In this document: positions 36,135 through 50,196 of the stretch, in pieces
Position numbering within the stretch: the stretch's first letter is position 1
Layout of the letters: the number at the start of each line of letters is the position of its first letter
Assembly (NCBI RefSeq): GCF_029168945.1
Contig: NC_083602.1
Coordinates: forward strand, 78,078,600 to 78,142,599
Direction: 5' to 3'
Length of the DNA stretch: 64,000 bases
Source: Cannabis sativa
Taxonomy: Eukaryota > Streptophyta > Magnoliopsida > Rosales > Cannabaceae
Notes under the pieces: generated by a model
Told to the model about the DNA's origin: nothing
Seen by the model: the letters and a program-made list of their open reading frames with translations, nothing else
The model's database searches: none
Program-made: the position numbers and the translations under genes

Positions 36135-36412
36135 GAATACGGACAGTGGGAGAGAGTAAAGTAAACACAGCACTGAAACTCAAATCAAATTTGTAAATCA
36201 AACTAAGTTTATTTTACATTATTATTATTATTTTTAAGAAATACAAAAGATATATTATTTTCTTTGATTTTGGATTTGTTTCCCGCTGCCCTTGTCACCC
36301 AAACCTTGCTCTTCCGGGACTCACAATAACTAATATTATTCAATCAATTAGCTTTTCTCAACATAATCATAATAATAATAATAATAATACTCATTCAAAA
36401 AGAAAAAATAAG
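36135..36412 (-). promoter_or_regulatory. GCP2 5' UTR and proximal promoter region
   Basis: Only about 280 bp separate the ATG from a TIR element at 36413. The region is AT-rich beyond about 36210 and has a short (AAT)n run at 36370-36389. No convincing TATA box can be fixed. Confidence 0.4.
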
Positions 36413-36743
36413 GCTAATTTGGATTTTTTCTTTGAACTTTGACATGTACCAAATTATGTCCTCTGAATTTTTTTGACCGTTAAAAATTCTCCTGAACTAT
36501 TGAGATTGTTAAATTTAAGAACTTTTATCTAATTTCATTTAATTTTATTGTTTCATTGATTATTTATGTACTAAACCATACTCCCCAGATTTTGATATCT
36601 ACCAAATCATGCCCCTCGAACTTTGATATGTACTAAATCATGCCCCCTGAACTTTTATCTATGTTAGATTTTTAACGACCTTAAAAATTCAGGGGGCATG
36701 ATTTAGTACATGTCAAAGTTCGGGAGAAAATATCCTAATTAGC
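36413..36743. mobile_element. MITE with long TIRs (331 bp) upstream of GCP2
   Basis: GCTAATTTGGATTTTTTC...GAACTTTGACATGTACC on the left faces the complement of the right end GCTAATTAGGATATTTTC...GAACTTTGACATGTACT; the arms match over roughly 50-60 bp. Inside, the phrase AACTTTGATATGTAC...AATCATGCCCC is repeated. No exact target duplication is seen because both flanks are AAT/TAA-rich. Superfamily unknown, possibly MULE-like. Confidence 0.65.
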
Positions 36744-36745
36744 GA

Positions 36746-36799
<54 letters not shown>

Positions 36800-36800
36800 G
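36744..36800 (+). repeat. (TAA)n microsatellite
   Basis: About 17 uninterrupted TAA/AAT units directly beside the MITE. A shorter run of the same unit lies on the other side (36370-36389), so the MITE probably inserted into or near a triplet repeat. Confidence 0.9.
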
Positions 36801-37008
36801 TAGTGTCTTCTCCCTGTGAATAAAGCGACAGTGATGGGGCTCAGAGATTTTTAGGTTTTCTTTTTTCGATGGGTATGAGAAGAATAGTGTAGCGTGTAAG
36901 AATTTTGAAGATTTGTAAAAAAAAAAATATTTTCATTGTTAGAAGAACTATCTGTCGAATAAGATACAATAAATTAATAATCATTTTTTAAAAAAAATTA
37001 AACTCTTA

Positions 37009-38850
37009 TTAACAACAATCAGAGTTTAATACATCAATAAGAAAAGAAGGAAAATCCTCAATCCAAGTCAACTCACCATCCACTCTAAGTGCATGTACAA
37101 CTAATTCATGAGCAGCCTTATTGGTTGTACGTCGAACATGAATTAGGGATACCTCAGGAAAACTAGAAAACAAACTAGCAAGATCATCTAATAAGGAACC
37201 TAGTTCATTACAAAAGGAAAAACGCTTCAGGAGACTTGAAACCAAGGCTAAGCAATCCTACTCCACCACATGAAGAGGAAGACCAAAAGTGAGACCAATC
37301 CAATGGAACCATTAATGCTAACCAACAAGCAGAGAATAAGTTCAAAAAAGAAATTACAAAAAAGGAAAGAAAGTAAAAGGTCAATCCTAATAAGTGAAAG
37401 AAATTAAAATAAAGAAAAAAACAAAACTACAAACCCGTTAAACAATGACCATACACCGGAGAGAAAATTCTCCCTCCGGTCAACTCACTCCATGAGTCTA
37501 ACACAAATACTCTATAAAAGTAAACTGCCTCCCAAACTATACTTACCAAAAACCATAACCTACCATCCTGAGAAAACTAAAACATTTAGCAAAAAAACTA
37601 TAAATCCTAACAGTAACACTATAAGATTACCTACCTAAAGAGAACAAGAATTACAATATCTAAAAGGTGAGAATAGCAGCAACTTCTCAAGATTGGACAA
37701 AACATACACCATAAAAGAAACATCATTGCTCACCCTCATAACAAAAAATACCATAAACAACAAAGCAAAAAAGGTACACCTCCTGTCATAAAACCATTAA
37801 TGTCATAAACCATACCAAATAAGGATCTACATAGGCACCCAAGCACATTCCTAGTAGTATCTCGAACTATTGCCTCAATTCCTATAGTATTAGAATTAAC
37901 ATCCAGCGACGCATCAACATTTAGTTTATACGCTCCCAAAGGCGGCTTAATCCATCGTTCTGGAGACAGGCATTTCGACCCCTTTATCATAAGATTGGGT
38001 CTCGAACATTAATTATATTCATTAAATAACTTAAAGATTTGTGAGACCACAACATCAGGAGGGTTGGCTTTGCAACCATGGACAATTTAGTTCCTTTCAC
38101 CCCAAATATACCAAGCTGCAACAAGGAACAATTCGTAGTCAGATCTAGAAAGTACCTCCGAAGCCTTTAGAACTATTTGCATGAATGAGATATCCATTGA
38201 GAGATTATTTAATAGAGTAACACGTAATTCCTTCCAAACTTTCTTAAAACCACAACATAGGAACACAACATGACTATTTGAATCCACACTAAAGCCACAT
38301 AAAGGACAATTAGTATGATCGACTACTTTCCTTTTTTGAAGTCCCAGGTACATAAGGAGAGCATCATGAAACCCACGCCAAATAAAGATTAAAACTTTCT
38401 TTGGCAAATAAGTTTTTCGAAACTCTTTGCACCATACTGAGAACCAACTCTTAGAAGGGGAAGGATTAAAATGAGCCAACTGTGTTGCCACAAAGTATCC
38501 AATTTTCACAGAATAATTACCTTCAACTGTATAGTGCCATATTCAAGAATCTGCTTTCGGAAATTTACTAACTGGTAAAGAACAAATGCTTTGTTGATCA
38601 GTCGCATTAAACAACTCACTCACAATTTGCATATTCCAACCACTCATTGACTCTTCAATCAAATCACGTACCAACAAATTAGGATTTGCTTGATTAGAAC
38701 AGTAAAGCCTAAATGTGACCGGCCGCAACAGCCAAGGGTCCTTAAAGACTAAAATCGTATCACTCGTCCCAACTCGCTTACGCAACCCTTTTGTTAAAAG
38801 AGACCTTCCACAAATTATGCTCCTCCAAACATAACTAGGTGCATGTCCAA
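37009..38850 (-). pseudogene. L1-type LINE ORF2 3' half: RT end, zf-RVT, RNase H (decayed)
   Basis: In minus-strand order: 38543-38850 VGHAPSYVWRSIICG...VFKDPWL; 38087-38509 zf-RVT with LPKKVLIFIWRGFHDAL and CPLCGFSVDSNSHVVFLC; 37736-37990 plant RNase H-like start (KLNVDASLD, IGIEAIVRD); 37009-37245 its end (IHVRRTTNKAAHELVVHAL). Frameshifts separate the pieces, and about 450-500 bp of foreign sequence (with a hairpin-like CCGGAG...CTCCGG near 37455-37478) splits the RNase H part. The upstream half lies at 62111-62498. Confidence 0.8.
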
Positions 38851-39157
38851 CTGTACTCAAAACTAAAGAAAACTCGTAAATTAAAAAAAATTATATTCAC
38901 AATACCATCCATAATAACAGATTATTAAACGTCAGATCAACACACCAAAAAGAGCCTAAATAGAGGAACCAACCTCCCCACTAAAAAAACTAAAAGAATT
39001 CAAGCATAACATTGAGAATAATTGATTTAGATCCTTTATTTTAAGAAAAAACTGATCGCAGTCCTACAAAAATAGGCATAAAAACCCCACTCTAAAATTA
39101 GAAAAAAAAACATCAAAGTCGTAAATAAGTCAACCATAATCAAGTCTATATATATCC
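38851..39157 (-). other. intron-like insert in the LINE, 3' part (acceptor side)
   Basis: Minus strand, AT-rich with T-rich tracts, ending TTTTGAGTACAG directly before TTGGACATGC of the LINE. Joining TCA-G with TT-GGA restores the conserved A-S-V-G-H reading, so the borders behave as GT...AG. The LTR block at 39158 lies inside it. Confidence 0.55.
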
Positions 39158-40004
39158 TGTTGGGTTTTATGCCCTAAATAAAACTCATTTCAATATAATC
39201 AGATTTACTTATTAATATAGATCAGAAATAACATTTAATGTTGCATGGTTCACATGATTTATTTCATGATTATATGTACATAATGTATAAATTCATCTGA
39301 AACCCTTTTCACATACTTGATCCTGTTTATTGTGCCGTCAACACATTGGAAAGTAAACATGACTATGTGAATAAAGTTTCCTAGATTTATCAGACATAGG
39401 GTTTTACTGATATGATAATCTACAACAGAGTTTACTTGCATTTGGAGAAGTGCTATGTTCTTTCCAGAGCATTGGTTAAAGTAAAGCTCAGGTTGGATGC
39501 ATGGAGTATGCATCGGAAGGGACCGATATTGAACTTTGACTTAGATTTAATTAAACTTACCGTAAAATCTATTCAAGTCAATATCGCCTAGTTGATCCTA
39601 GATCAAATGATCTTAATCCTGTTATGATTAGGCTCAATCTTGAAAGGCTATTCGTGTTCCTTGAATTGTTAGTTAAGCCTACCTTTTGGTCAGGGTGATA
39701 CGTACTTTTTGGGAACACGGTAGTGCAATTGAGTGGGAGCGCTATCATAAACATGGAATCTATAGCTTCTATCTGGCGAATAGTAAGCAAAGGATGATCT
39801 CCTTCGAGCTTGACCAAACGAACATAAATGGTGGAGTACTCATTTCACATAAGCTGAAATATCATTTATACGGGGTCAAGTGTTTTAAGGAATAAATACA
39901 TTGTAGGGTGTAACGGTAATTTAATCCCTTTACAGTGTAGATCATTCATATAGAGGATCATTGATCACATTAGGATTATAACAATGGATAACTAATGATG
40001 TGTC
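39158..40004 (+). repeat. E1 5' LTR, first 847 bp
   Basis: Starts TGTTGGGTTTTATGCCC, the LTR sense orientation, and stops at GATGTGTC where the E2 LTR begins. The next about 836 bp of LTR, including the TATA box, are missing before 53361. Confidence 0.88.
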
Positions 40005-41892
40005 TGTTGGAAATTATTTTACCAGGATCTTAGATCTACTCACAAGTATGTTTATTAACATCCTAAATATGAACTTTCTAAAACGATGAAATAAACACAT
40101 ATAAAGTTTAGGAAACCTTACATTGGCTGCAGCGGAATAATATGACTCCTTCCGTTCAGATATCTAGCCCTTGATTCCTTTCTGTAGCAGAGCATTATCA
40201 ATATCTGAACCTGGATCTCTTTCTCTGAATCCTTGATGCTGAAACTCCTTTTGCTGAATGTCTTTCTTCACGATCTTCCTCACTATGATTGAGGTATCAC
40301 TTGATGTGTATGGCCACTACTCATACACTAAGGATTTCGAAATTCTAAGAAGAGAGAGAGTGGTCAGCTAAAGATAGGGAGAGAGAAGGCTCAGTTTTTC
40401 TGAATCAGAAAGTCTGAAGAAAAGTGTAATTTTCCTGAAGCCTTCACTATCTATTTATAGCATTCCACTAGGGTTAGATTTGAATTATATGGCATTAAAA
40501 TAATGAAAAAATCAATTTAAAATGCTACAATAGGTGGCCGGCCATGCCTTTAATGGATTGGGCCTTGGGCTTTCCAATTTTGCAATTTTAACACCTTTTG
40601 TATCTGATTTTCTCAAAAATGCCAATTTCCTAATTCAATCATTTATATGCCAATTCTAACTATTTAATAACTATAAATAATTATTAAATAATATTGTCAT
40701 TTATCATATTTATTAATTGAACCATACAAAGTATCATAATTAACAAATATGCCCCTATAAACTCTTTCTTTACAATTTCGCCCTTACTTAGTGAAAAATT
40801 CACAAATAGACATAGTCTAATTTGAGAATTATAATTGATTAATCAAAACCAATTACATGAGTCTTACAAGCAATATTATCTCAACTAGTGGGGGGACCAT
40901 GGGTCTATATAACCGAGCTTCCAATAAGTAGATCAAGAATTTAGCACTAAAATTCACTAACTTATTAATTCTTCGTTGAATCCACGCATAGAACTTAGAA
41001 TTGCACTCTCAGTTATATAGAATGCTCTATATGTTCCACCATATAGACACATCATTAGTTATCCATTGTTATAATCCTAATGTGATCAATGATCCTCTAT
41101 ATGAATGATCTACACTGTAAAGGGATTAAATTACCGTTACACCCTACAATGTATTTATTCCTTAAAACACTTGACCCCGTATAAATGATATTTCAGCTTA
41201 TGTGAAATGAGTACTCCACCATTTATGTTCGTTTGGTCAAGCTCGAAGGAGATCATCCTTTGCTTACTATTCGCCAGATAGAAGCTATAGATTCCATGTT
41301 TATGATAGCGCTCCCACTCAATTGCACTACCGTGTTCCCAAAAAGTACGTATCACCCTGACCAAAAGGTAGGCTTAACTAACAATTCAAGGAACACGAAT
41401 AGCCTTTCAAGATTGAGCCTAATCATAACAGGATTAAGATCATTTGATCTAGGATCAACTAGGCGATATTGACTTGAATAGATTTTACGGTAAGTTTAAT
41501 TAAATCTAAGTCAAAGTTCAATATCGGTCCCTTCTGATGCATACTCCATGCATCCAACCTGAGCTTTACTTAACCAATGCTCTGGAAAGAACATAGCAGT
41601 TCTCCAAATGCAAGTAAACTCTTGTTGTAGATTATCATATCAGTAAAACCCTGTGTCTGATAAATCTAGGAAACTTTATTCACATAGTCATGTTTACTTT
41701 CCAATGTGTTGACGGCACAATAAACAGGATCAAGTATGTGAAAAGGGTTTCAGATGAATTTATACATTATGTACATATAATCATGAAATAAATCATGTGA
41801 ACCATGCAACATTAAATGTTATTTCTGATCTATATTAATAAGTAAATCTGATTATATTGAAATGAGTTTTATTTAGGGCATAAAACCCAACA
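40005..41892 (-). repeat. E2 LTR a (1888 bp)
   Basis: Complete LTR ending ACCCAACA. It is nearly identical to LTR b (same length, only a handful of substitutions seen by eye, for example near 40310). Antisense frame 41233-41472 open. Confidence 0.9.
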
Positions 41893-44800
41893 AACTCCCA
41901 CTTGCACTAATATAAAACAAAAAGTGCATTTCAAATAATCTCAACACCTTGATATACAAATCAAGTGTAGTAGTAGTAAACTCCTCGTAATAGGATCTGA
42001 AAGGTTGAATTAACCACAACCTTTTCTCCACCATTACTCTTCCTTAATCACAAAATCATTGATAATGTGAAATTCCTCTCTATATGTTTGCTCTCTTGGG
42101 ATACTGGATTCTATACCTTTGGCAACTACTTTTGGTTAATCAGGAAATTAACACTAGTAGTTTAAGGCAATTTGGAATGGTGTCAAAGATGTATAGAACT
42201 TTCCTTAGACTGAATAAGTACCTTTCCTGCAGCTTTAACATTCAGTCCCTCTCTGGTAGACCTAGAGAATTCAGATAGGTTTTTACACTTCTCCAAAATC
42301 ACTATTCCACCCCCAGAGTAACCACCATCTTATCAGAAATATTTACTAGCACATAGGCAAATTTCGAAATCTGATATGGTGTAGTCTAAGAGTTTTAAAC
42401 ACACCCTTATAGACTAACATATAGTTCCTCTTCTTAATCTTAAAATTTACTTGATTGTCTTCCAATGTTCTTCTCCTGGATTAATCTGATACCTACTCAT
42501 TACTCCCACTCAACAGCAAGTGTCTGGTCTAAGGCATACAAAATCATATCTAAGACCTCTCACTGTTGATATAAGAAATTCTTTCATGGCTTTATCTTTT
42601 CTGGAATAGTTAAGACTTTTCCTTAGATAAATAAAATCTATATCTAAGAAGTTGTGAAGCTTCTATAGATTGCCATTAGAAAGAAAATGCTTCAGCATCT
42701 TACTAAAGTAAGTTGCTTGCATTAGAGTAAGTAATTACCAGGTATACCACAAGCCATAGGTTTAGATAAACTCAAACCTATAATACTAGGAACAAGAAGT
42801 TTTGTTAAGTCCATTGAATGGATTTATTAACTAAAATTTCTTTTTATGTCCTTGTAATAGAAAACTTTAGGTTACTCCATGTGAATGGATTAAACCATAG
42901 TTCTATTGGCTTTCTTCTTAGTTTCTTATCTTGACAATCCATTACTTGTTTAAACTCACAATGGATTTTAATCACTAGTGTCTCCCAAATCATAAGAAGG
43001 TGAGTTCCTAGAAACTCTCCCACTACGACGAGGTACCGTGAATTATGTCGAAGAAAACTAAATGGTATTAACCTCTTTGGTTGTGACAAGACAACAGAGG
43101 CAGTGGGATCATCATATATTATATAAGATGATAGAACACTTTTGGAATCAAGAATTAAATATCTCCTTTATTTGCTACTTGTTTTTCAGACTTAGTCATT
43201 TTCTTAGAAAAGTAGTATTTGTTTGAACAAAGACTTTCTTATCTATTGACATTGGGATGGTCCACCCCTAATCACTTAGAATAGCTAACAAACCATGGTT
43301 AACAGTTCTAGCTTTTCTTAAGATTTTCATTAGGTCATCCATGAATCTAGTAATGATTTACACGAAGTATACAACCATTACATCATTCTGAAATTGTATT
43401 ACCATAGAAGGATTTAGGCAACGACTAGTAACTAATCATCAACATGCAACTCGAAATTTCTGGGGAGGTAAGTTTGGATATAATTCAAAAATCAATTTAA
43501 TGATCTTTGAACTGCATATCTACTAACTATTTCTCCACCCCTATCAATTCGCAAGATCTTTAACCACTTACCTTAATGGTTTTAACCATTGCTAGAAATT
43601 AATGAAAATTTTTCAAACATTTCAAATTTCTTTGCTACAAGGTATAATCTAGAGTGATCGTTTTAAGAATACAACGAAAAACTCATATCCACCCCTGAAT
43701 GTACATCCATCTGCGAATGAGATGAACTACTTTCGATGGATATAGGCATATTAACTCTTTGCAGAGATTGATCTTGTCAAATCCACTATGAACAAGATAC
43801 AAATGCCATAGATTAAGAAAAATGTGGTTGTGTCGTTTTGATGACTTAGGTATAGTTACATCAAAGAGTTCTTAGAATACTGCAAGTGGATCCTGGTCAC
43901 AGAATACCTAACTCATATTCCATACAGTTTTAATACATTAATAAAAGATGGATATTAAACACTTGAGAAAGTGTAACCGTATTGTATTCTGGAATTAGAA
44001 ATATAAGAAAATTTGTTTGGATTCAAAAGTTAAAGTCAAAGACTTAAATTCAACCAAATATAATGAGTAATTCTTTCTTGGACCATCACTACTAATACAA
44101 ACTCTAAGTCAGATTTGCCCATGCAAGTAGGAGATTTCTAAGATTGAGGATTTATATCAATTGGGAATAGAATTTCGGGATTATAATCATAAGCGTCATT
44201 TAATTTCTTAAGAGAAAATATAATGACATGAAATGATTTATAGACCATTCATCCAATGATATATTATGGAGCTAATTCGAAATGAATAAGCTAAGAGGAA
44301 TTAGGATAATTTCGTTTATAAATAAGAATCCAACGATGCTTCGATTAGCGAAAGACAAAGTAATCTTATTTATGTAATCTTCTTGTTTCATATCGTAAAA
44401 ATACTAGTCTAAGGTGTCATCAATTGATGAACAGCTAGATGTTGCATATACAATATTTATCTTTCGAGATCTAACACTATTATGTATGTCTAATGGTGAA
44501 AATCCATTAGGGATTTATCTCATTAGAAAAACAAACATGTTAGACCAACAATGAAGATTCGAAATTAAACTACAACTTAATAACAGAAAATAACATGGTT
44601 CAATATAAATTCATACACAATTCAGAAATTATAAACATATAGCAAGTAGGAATGACAAGTGAAAATACTAAAACTTACAATCCTAAATAATTTCCAAGGT
44701 TTTTAAACAACCGATACGAGGTCCCGTTTAGGCGAGAGTCAAAGCATCATCCATTGAATAGAGTTGTCAGCTCATCTAAAATGATAACCATTCTAGCAAC

Positions 44801-47800
44801 CTTTTATTCGATCAAGATTGGAATTCAGCGTTGTCCCGTTTAGGCGAGAGTCAAGGCAATTCTATCTTATGAGCTTCCACCATTGTTTCATAATTTGCAA
44901 GTCAAGTATGGTCGCCACCATTAGGGTGATCTATACCATACAAAACACTTACAAACTACTTATCATGCGAGGTTAAACGGTGCGAAATTGCTAATGAACG
45001 TTCCTCCATTAGGGAGGATTACTCACTAAAACAAACGCGGTGTAAAACCCACAATGGAGATCGAATATCTTAATAATAAAGCTCATTATTTAAAAAGAGT
45101 TGTATTTTCTTTGATTCTCTTTATTTATTCTATTTATTTTAAATATATATTTATTTAATTAAAATTTCCAATTTAGAATGAAAAATTCCAAATATAAATT
45201 TTAATTTAATATTTATAAATTTTACTTAGATGGATATGAAAATAACATGAATTATTTCCATCTTAGTAATAATTTCCAATAAATATTTAGAAAAATATTC
45301 AATTTAAGTTGTTACAAAATTAATTTAAATTAATTTACAACTCAAATTTAATTTTCTATAAATATATATTGCATTTCGAAAAATTAAAGTATATAAGAAT
45401 ACAATTTTCGAAAAATGCATATTAAAATAAAAAATAAATCCTGGAAAAATTATTCTAATTTAATGTTGGCCCAAAATTAATTAATAAAATTAATTTACAA
45501 CAAAAAAAATATAATTTTCCTATTTAATTAAATATATAAGAAAAATTTCAAATATTTAAGTATGATGATGAAAATCAACTTAAATATTAATTTTCTATTT
45601 AATTAAATACACTAGAAAAATACTTCAAGCAAAAATATCATCTATCTAGATTTTCCTTTGACTAATTAATTCAATTTCTAATAATATATTTTAATTCAAT
45701 TTATTTTAAACTAATCAATAAATGAAAAAATCATTGATTTAAGTTGATCGAAGAATAAATTAAAATAAATAATTAATTTACAACTTAATCTATTTTTCAA
45801 GATAAAATTCGAAATTCTAGCATTTAAGAAATGCAATTTCGAAAATTGATTAATAAAATAAAGAAAAAATATATTTTGAAAATTATTTAAATTTAGTTGA
45901 AAAAATAAATTTCAACTAAAAATAATTTTCTATTTAATTAAATGTCATGAAAAAGAAATATTTAAGCATGATGATAAAATCAACTTAGATATTTAATTTT
46001 CAAATTAATTAAATGTATTAAATTCAAGAAATAAATAATTAAGTGTAGAGAAGGCTTAATTATTAATCTCTAGTTTAATACTAGGAAAAAATATACTTAA
46101 AATAAATTGTACCAAAATTAATTATTTAAATAATTAATTTCACAATGTATAATATTTTCCTATTTAATATTAGAAATAATAAGTAGTCTAGAAATTACTA
46201 TCTAGAAAATATTATATTTGACTAAGTATCTTTTCCACAAAATTTGAAAAAATATCTAATTTAAGTTGTATTAGAAAAAATCTAGAACTTAAATATTTTT
46301 TCAAATTTAAATTTAATTAAATATCAAAAATTAAGTTGTAACCACTTAATTTGAAAATATTCCATTTTAAGTTAATATTCGAAAAGATATTAACTTAAAA
46401 AATATCTAAAGAATCTTAATAACCAATGCCTAAAATTCCTCAACTTAATTTTGAAATTTTGAATTCAAAAGATATTCAGATTTAAGTTGGTTAGTTGAAG
46501 ATAACTAAATATCAACTTAAATAGGAATATTTAATGAAAAATTTAAATTAAGTTCCAGAAAGAATCTAGATGGTTATAATTCTATATTTAATTAAATACA
46601 AGAAAATACATATAGTTTAGCTTAGAATATAAAATTCTTTAAACTATGATTTTCTAAATTAATTTCAAAATAAATGAAATTAATTATGTTGCTAATCAAT
46701 TTTAATTAGGTTAAACTAGTGTAATTAACCTAGTACAGTCATTCAAATCAGGCAAATGGGCCTTCACAATTGGGGTGGTTTGTGTGAGGGGGTCTTGGGT
46801 TCAAGATGTCGTACCCACTTCTATGGCTCCCAACTCTCACACAAGGCCCAAAAGAGAGGAATTTAACCTTAATAAGAACAACTGTTATTAATTGAATAGG
46901 CCCAAAAACTAAATGGGCCTAAATAAATTCTATCAATAACTATGATAATTTATTTTAGCAACATTAACCTATATGCATCTATAATAAAATTAAACACATA
47001 GGCTCACACAGGCACACTTTGGATGGGTCCTATCATGTTGCTAGGTCATACACAGATGAAAGAAGATTGTAAATTATACCTGTTACAAATTATTATCTTG
47101 ACCAAGGGAGCCATCAGATCATTAGATCTGGCAAAAAGTAACCATGGCTATTTGCAATCAAGTAATAATAGGTTTTGAAAACTTACACATAAGCTAAAAC
47201 ACATACTCCTGCAACAAGGTTAGTTGGATAGTTGGATGTAGGATTTATTTAATTTTAAATTAAATATTTAATTTCGAAAATAATTAATTAAATAAATAAA
47301 AAATTTCGAAAAATTTTTAAAAAATTTGAAAAAATTCGAAATTTTAAATAAAAATTTAAAATTAAACCTACAATTTTTGAAAAAATTAGGTTTCAACCAA
47401 CCTAAATATTATTTCAAAAATTTGCTAACTACTTTTAAATTTTAAATGTTATTTTAAAAATAAAAATTAGAAAAGATAAATGAAATATCTTTTCAGATTT
47501 TAAATTTAATTTAAATAAATAAAATAACAAAATTTAAAAGTTAGCAAAATATCTTATATCTATTTAAAATTACACGATTATAAATATCTTACTTTAAATT
47601 TAAATAAGGTCAAAATATCTAAAAAGATTTAATTTTAAAAAAAATCTTAAAAGATAAGATATAATTAAAAATATCTTAAAAGATAAGATATTTTTAAAAT
47701 ATCTTAAAAGATATTATAAATATCTTATAAAATCTGACCTTAAATTTAAAAAAAATATAATCAAATTTAAAAATAAGATAGATTTTTAAGCAAAAAGATA

Positions 47801-48308
47801 AATACTAATTCTATTCAAATTCAAATTACACTAATATCTTGAATTAAATTAAAAAAAAATTAAATTAATTCAAAATGATAATTAGAATTGAATTAGGAAT
47901 AGTAATAGTATATATACAAAACCATACAAAAAATTGGAAGTTAATTCCATGAAAAAGTATGAAAAATTGAAGAAAAAAGAAAAAATTCGAAACTGTACGG
48001 ACAGTTCTGATCGCAGAAAATATCAAGACAAAACGATTTTGTCAAATCTTCAAAAAATCATAACTAATTCAAATAAAATCCAAATTGAGTTCTGTAAAAG
48101 GCTAACTTGCTTAATTGTTTCCATACTATCCAATAAAAATAATTCCAGAGATAAAATCGCAATTATTTTTCACGAAAATTTCACAAACATCAATCAATCA
48201 TCAAATAACACTCAATACAACATGATACCATCCAAAGAACATACAAACAATCGTTTTAAAGTCCAAATTTCTTGCAAGTAAATCAATTACCATGGCTCTG
48301 AGGCCAGT
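41893..48308 (-). pseudogene. E2 internal region, degenerate copia coding part plus leader (6416 bp)
   Basis: Patches align in order with copia A, for example CTCCAAAATCACTATTCCACCCCC (about 42288-42311) with its RNase H region, CACCCCTATCAATTCGCAAG (43538) with integrase, and CCCGTTTAGGCGAGAGTCAA (about 44722, 44836) with the leader. The coding part is so full of indels that no domain is translatable. The leader (44700-48308) is better preserved. Confidence 0.78.
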
Positions 48309-50196
48309 TGTTGGAAATTATTTTACCAGGATCTTAGATCTACTCACAAGTATGTTTATTAACATCCTAAATATGAACTTTCTAAAACGATGAAATAAAC
48401 ACATATAAAGTTTAGGAAACCTTACATTGGCTGCAGCGGAATAATATGACTCCTTCCGTTCAGATATCTAGCCCTTGATTCCTTTCTGTAGCAGAGCATT
48501 ATCAATATCTGAACCTGGATCTCTTTCTCTGAATCCTTGATGCTGAAACTCCTTTTGCTGAATGTCTTTCTTCACGATCTTCCTCACTATGATTGAGGTA
48601 TCACTTGATGTGTGTGGGCACTACTCATACACTAAGGATTTCGAAATTCTAAGAAGAGAGAGAGTGGTCAGCTAAAGATAGGGAGAGAGAAGGCTCAGTT
48701 TTTCTGAATCAAAAAGTCTGAAGAAAAGTGTAATTTTCCTGAAGCCTTCACTATCTATTTATAGCATTCCACTAGGGTTAGATTTGAATTATATGGCATT
48801 AAAATAATGAAAAAATCAATTTAAAATGCTACAATAGGTGGCCGGCCATGCCTTTAATGGATTGGGCCTTGGGCTTTCCAATTTTGCAATTTTAACACCT
48901 TTTGTATATGATTTTCTCAAAAATGCCAATTTCCTAATTCAATCATTTAAATGCCAATTCTAACTATTTAATAACTATAAATAATTATTAAATAATATTG
49001 TCATTTATCATATTTATTAATTGAACCATACAAAGTATCATAATTAACAAATATGCCCCTATAAACTCTTTCTTTACAATTTCGCCCTTACTTAGTGAAA
49101 AATTCACAAATAGACATAGTCTAATTTGAGAATTATAATTGATTAATCAAAACCAATTACATGAGTCTTACAAGCAATATTATCTCAACTAGTGGGGGGA
49201 CCATGGGTCTATATAACCGAGCTTCCAATAAGTAGATCAAGAATTTAGCACTAAAATTCACTAACTTATTAATTCTTCGTTGAATCCACGCATAGAACTT
49301 AGAATTGCACTCTCAGTTATATAGAATGCTCTATATGTTCCACCATATAGACACATCATTAGTTATCCATTGTTATAATCCTAATGTGATCAATGATCCT
49401 CTATATGAATGATCTACACTGTAAAGGGATTAAATTACCGTTACACCCTACAATGTATTTATTCCTTAAAACACTTGACCCCGTATAAATGATATTTCAG
49501 CTTATGTGAAATGAGTACTCCACCATTTATGTTCGTTTGGTCAAGCTCGAAGGAGATCATCCTTTGCTTACTATTCGCCAGATAGAAGCTATAGATTCCA
49601 TGTTTATGATAGCGCTCCCACTCAATTGCACTACCGTGTTCCCAAAAAGTACGTATCACCCTGACCAAAAGGTAGGCTTAACTAACAATTCAAGGAACAC
49701 GAATAGCCTTTCAAGATTGAGCCTAATCATAACAGGATTAAGATCATTTGATCTAGGATCAACTAGGCGATATTGACTTGAATAGATTTTACGGTAAGTT
49801 TAATTAAATCTAAGTCAAAGTTCAATATCGGTCCCTTCTGATGCATACTCCATGCATCCAACTTGAGCTTTACTTAACCAATGCTCTGGAAAGAACATAG
49901 CACTTCTCCAAATGCAAGTAAACTCTTGTTGTAGATTATCATATCAGTAAAACCCTGTGTCTGATAAATCTAGGAAACTTTATTCACATAGTCATGTTTA
50001 CTTTCCAATGTGTTGACGGCACAATAAACAGGATCAAGTATGTGAAAAGGGTTTCAGATGAATTTATACATTATGTACATATAATCATGAAATAAATCAT
50101 GTGAACCATGCAACATTAAATGTTATTTCTGATCTATATTAATAAGTAAATCTGATTATATTGAAATGAGTTTTATTTAGGGCATAAAACCCAACA
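48309..50196 (-). repeat. E2 LTR b (1888 bp)
   Basis: Preceded on the plus strand by the PBS complement (48295-48306), so it is the 5' LTR of the unit 40005-50196. It is followed by PPT-adjacent sequence of a second internal copy, so it is at the same time a 3' LTR. Antisense frame 49537-49776 open. Confidence 0.9.

Noticed and set aside
37455..37478. CCGGAG...CTCCGG palindrome as a transcription terminator
   Set aside because: Bacterial-type terminators are not expected in plant nuclear DNA; it is part of foreign sequence inside the LINE.
39686..39895. 69-codon sense frame in LTRs (also 41155, 49459, 60564)
   Set aside because: Open only in the very young E1/E2 LTRs and overlaps the longer antisense frame; copia A LTRs lack it, so there is no sign of constraint.
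47934..48281. 115-codon Lys/Asn-rich frame in the E2 leader
   Set aside because: AT-rich leader sequence gives Lys/Asn/Ile-rich openings by chance; it is not open in copia A.
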